DNA from: Variovorax gossypii | GTDB taxonomy: Bacteria; Pseudomonadota; Gammaproteobacteria; Burkholderiales; Burkholderiaceae_C | DNA: 64,000 bases | Direction of reading: 5' to 3' | NCBI RefSeq assembly: GCF_003965815.1 | Contig: NZ_RXOE01000002.1 | Location: 372,001-436,000, forward strand | Shown here: in pieces, positions 62,448 to 64,000 of the stretch | Numbering within the stretch: position 1 is the first letter of the stretch | Layout of the letters: each line of letters begins with the position of its first letter | Notes under the pieces: generated by a model | Told to the model about the DNA's origin: nothing | Database searches by the model: none | What the model saw: only the letters and a program-made list of their open reading frames with translations | Translations under genes and position numbers: made by a program

Positions 62448-63065
62448 ATGGACAAGTCAAAGGGTGCCGACACTTCGGCAACGGCGAGTTTTCTTAAGGA
62501 ACAGTTGAGAAAAGCACTCATCGAGCAACGTCTTGCGATGCCCGATCGGCTGACACGCGCCGACCTTCTGCAGCGCGTGATGCGGATCTGGCTGGTGGGC
62601 CGGCCCGATACCGTGATCGGCGCCTACTGGCCGATCAAGGGCGAATTCGATCCGCTGCCCGCCCTGCACCGCTGGAAGGAGGACGGCGAGCTCATGGAAG
62701 AGCCCCAGCGCCGCCGCATCGGACTGCCGGTGATCGACAAGGTTCACAAGACCCTGACCTTCCACGCCTGGTATCCGGGCTGCCAGATGGAAGAGGACGC
62801 CTACGGCATTCCCAAGCCCAAGGACACCGAGCTGATCGTGCCCACCCTGCTGTTCGTGCCCTGCGTGGGCTACAGCGCCGGCGGCTACCGCCTGGGCTAC
62901 GGCGGCGGCTTCTACGACCGCACGCTGGCCGCGCTGGAGCCCCGGCCGTTCACGGTGGGTCTGGGCTTCACCAACGGCTTCGTCGCGGACTTCGAGCCCG
63001 AGGCGCACGACCTGCCGCTTGATGCCATCCTCAACGACAACGGTGTGGTCTGGCCCACGAGCTGA
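62448..63065 (+). CDS. 5-formyltetrahydrofolate cyclo-ligase
   Basis: 205 aa. The ATP-dependent enzyme converts 5-formyl-THF to 5,10-methenyl-THF. Visible: LRKALIEQRLAMPD (N-terminal Arg/Lys region), VIGAYWPIKGEFDPLPAL, YGIPKPKD and the signature GYRLGYGGGFYDRTLAALE. A GGGGGA lies before the ATG at 62448. Its start and that of slt are 9 bp apart, so each promoter must overlap the other's coding start. I looked for the 6S RNA gene that often neighbours this family and found no room for it here. Confidence 0.92.
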   Translation: MDKSKGADTSATASFLKEQLRKALIEQRLAMPDRLTRADLLQRVMRIWLVGRPDTVIGAYWPIKGEFDPLPALHRWKEDGELMEEPQRRRIGLPVIDKVHKTLTFHAWYPGCQMEEDAYGIPKPKDTELIVPTLLFVPCVGYSAGGYRLGYGGGFYDRTLAALEPRPFTVGLGFTNGFVADFEPEAHDLPLDAILNDNGVVWPTS

Positions 63066-63086
63066 GCCAGGCCCTTCGATCTTCCT

Positions 63087-64000
63087 TCAGTCGATGTTGT
63101 CGACGGTGTCCGGATCGGGCACTTCGCCGATGGTCTCGCGCGTGGTCACGGCCTGCAGCTGCAGCCAGTCGCAGAAGGCCCTGATCTCCGGCCGCTGCAC
63201 GCTGCGCGGCCCCGCGATCAGCCAGTAGGACATCGGCGAATCCATGCGGTGCTGCGGCAGCACCTCGACCAGGTCGCCATTGGCCAGGCTCTCGGCGATC
63301 AGCGAGCTGCGCGCCAGGGTCACGCCCTGGCCGGTGAGCGCGGCCTGCACCATCTGGTAGGCGTAGTTGAAATAGAGCCAGCGCTTGGGCTGCGCGCGCT
63401 CCAGCCCGTTCACCTCGAACCAGCGGCGCCAGGTCAGCCATTCGAGGTGGGTGCGGTGGGCGTCGCCCGCCTCGATCAGCGTGAACCGGGTCATGTCCGC
63501 CGGCGTCTTGATCGGCGGGCTGCTCTTCAATAGCCAGGGGCTGGCCACGGGGGTGAGCGTTTCACCGAACAGGCGCACGGCGCCGGAGGGCATCACCTCG
63601 CGCGGGCCGTAGCGCAGGGCGATGTCCACGTCCGCCACGTCGAGGTCGACGGCCACGTCGCTGGCGTCGATGCGGATGTCGATCTCGGGGTTGTCGCGCT
63701 GGAAGGCCTCCAGCCGCGGGATCAGCCACATCGAGGCGAACGATGCGAATGTGGTCAGCGACACGCTCTGCCGCCCCGCGCTCTGGCGGATCTGGCGCAC
63801 GGCCGTGTCGATGCGCGGCAGCGACTGCTGCACCGCCAGCAAGAGCAGCGCGCCCGCGCTGGTGAGCTCCACGGCGCGGGTATGGCGCAGGAACAGGGCC
63901 ACGCCCACTTCCTCCTCCAGCGACTGGATCTGGCGGCTCACGGCCGACTGGGTCAGCGCCATTTCTTCCGCCGCCGCCCGGAAATTCAGGTGCCGGGCCA
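63087..64000 (-). CDS. LysR-family regulator, GcvA-like (5'-truncated by window edge)
   Basis: The frame runs off the right edge; the visible part begins inside the helix-turn-helix (RHLNFRAAAEEMALTQSAVSRQIQSLEEEVGVALFLR), so only the first 20 or so residues are missing. The effector domain has SVSLTTFASFASMWLIPRLEAFQRDNPEIDIRI and ADVDIALRYGPREVMPSGAVRLFGE, a GcvA-group pattern. Target genes are unknown. The gene is convergent with the cyclo-ligase gene. Confidence 0.85.
   Translation of the reverse strand, partial: ARHLNFRAAAEEMALTQSAVSRQIQSLEEEVGVALFLRHTRAVELTSAGALLLLAVQQSLPRIDTAVRQIRQSAGRQSVSLTTFASFASMWLIPRLEAFQRDNPEIDIRIDASDVAVDLDVADVDIALRYGPREVMPSGAVRLFGETLTPVASPWLLKSSPPIKTPADMTRFTLIEAGDAHRTHLEWLTWRRWFEVNGLERAQPKRWLYFNYAYQMVQAALTGQGVTLARSSLIAESLANGDLVEVLPQHRMDSPMSYWLIAGPRSVQRPEIRAFCDWLQLQAVTTRETIGEVPDPDTVDNID

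Overview
The window is a dense, high-G+C bacterial chromosome segment that looks like a betaproteobacterium of the Comamonadaceae, most likely Variovorax or a close relative. The case rests on gene content and order rather than on any search: a zinc-ribbon/DUF3426 gene beside a PfkB kinase, an alanine/lysine-repeat H1-like protein, ampD-pilR-pilS-PP0621, the miaB-glrK-qseG-like-glrR block, many DUF families common in Burkholderiales, and several Comamonadaceae-style structured intergenic repeats. There is no rRNA, tRNA, CRISPR array, transposase or phage module. Most of it is core genome with a few accessory cassettes.

Layout. 1-2.4 kb: DUF3426 protein and PfkB-type kinase. 2.4-7.7 kb: H1-like protein, then class Ia ribonucleotide reductase (nrdA, nrdB) behind a promoter carrying two phased NrdR boxes. 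7.8-13 kb: ampD, pilR, pilS, a PP0621-type protein and a CcsA-type cytochrome c assembly protein. 13-14.5 kb: ffh. 14.5-16.6 kb: a two-gene predicted RNA-repair operon (RNA ligase plus HD/kinase). 16.8-17.1 kb: a cruciform-like inverted-repeat element. 17.1-24.5 kb: mdoH, then glrR, a QseG-like lipoprotein gene, glrK and miaB. A sigma-54 promoter and a perfect GlrR-type palindrome lie between glrR and mdoH. 24.6-29.7 kb: exported protein and an RND pump. 29.7-32.6 kb: norR/hmp nitric oxide detoxification. 32.6-39.6 kb: phosphatase, lipoprotein, ttcA, LysR/MFS pair, folB and a pteridine-reductase-like SDR, MidA-like methyltransferase. 39.6-40.3 kb: a twin structured repeat whose hairpins show compensatory changes. 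40.3-44.1 kb: TauD-type dioxygenase plus ABC importer (sulfonate-type). 44-50.5 kb: HisN-like phosphatase, ROK protein, TM2/TPR protein, DUF1877, MocR regulator, DUF2917. 50.5-56.8 kb: trehalose block otsB-GH15-otsA with a hybrid histidine kinase upstream. 56.8-64 kb: cca, ompW, GST, MgtC-like, lytic transglycosylase, 5-formyl-THF cyclo-ligase and a truncated LysR gene.

Themes. Three sigma-54 activators (PilR, GlrR, NorR) occur here, two of them with non-canonical GAFTGA loops. Cis-regulatory sites can be read for nrdAB (NrdR), mdoH (GlrR/sigma-54), hmp (NorR) and the mocR/DUF2917 pair. At least four families of palindromic intergenic repeats are present; one has been captured in frame inside an ABC ATPase gene. 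The items I would follow up first are the RNA ligase/HD-kinase operon, the GlrR-mdoH link, and the covarying repeat pair at 39.6-40.3 kb.
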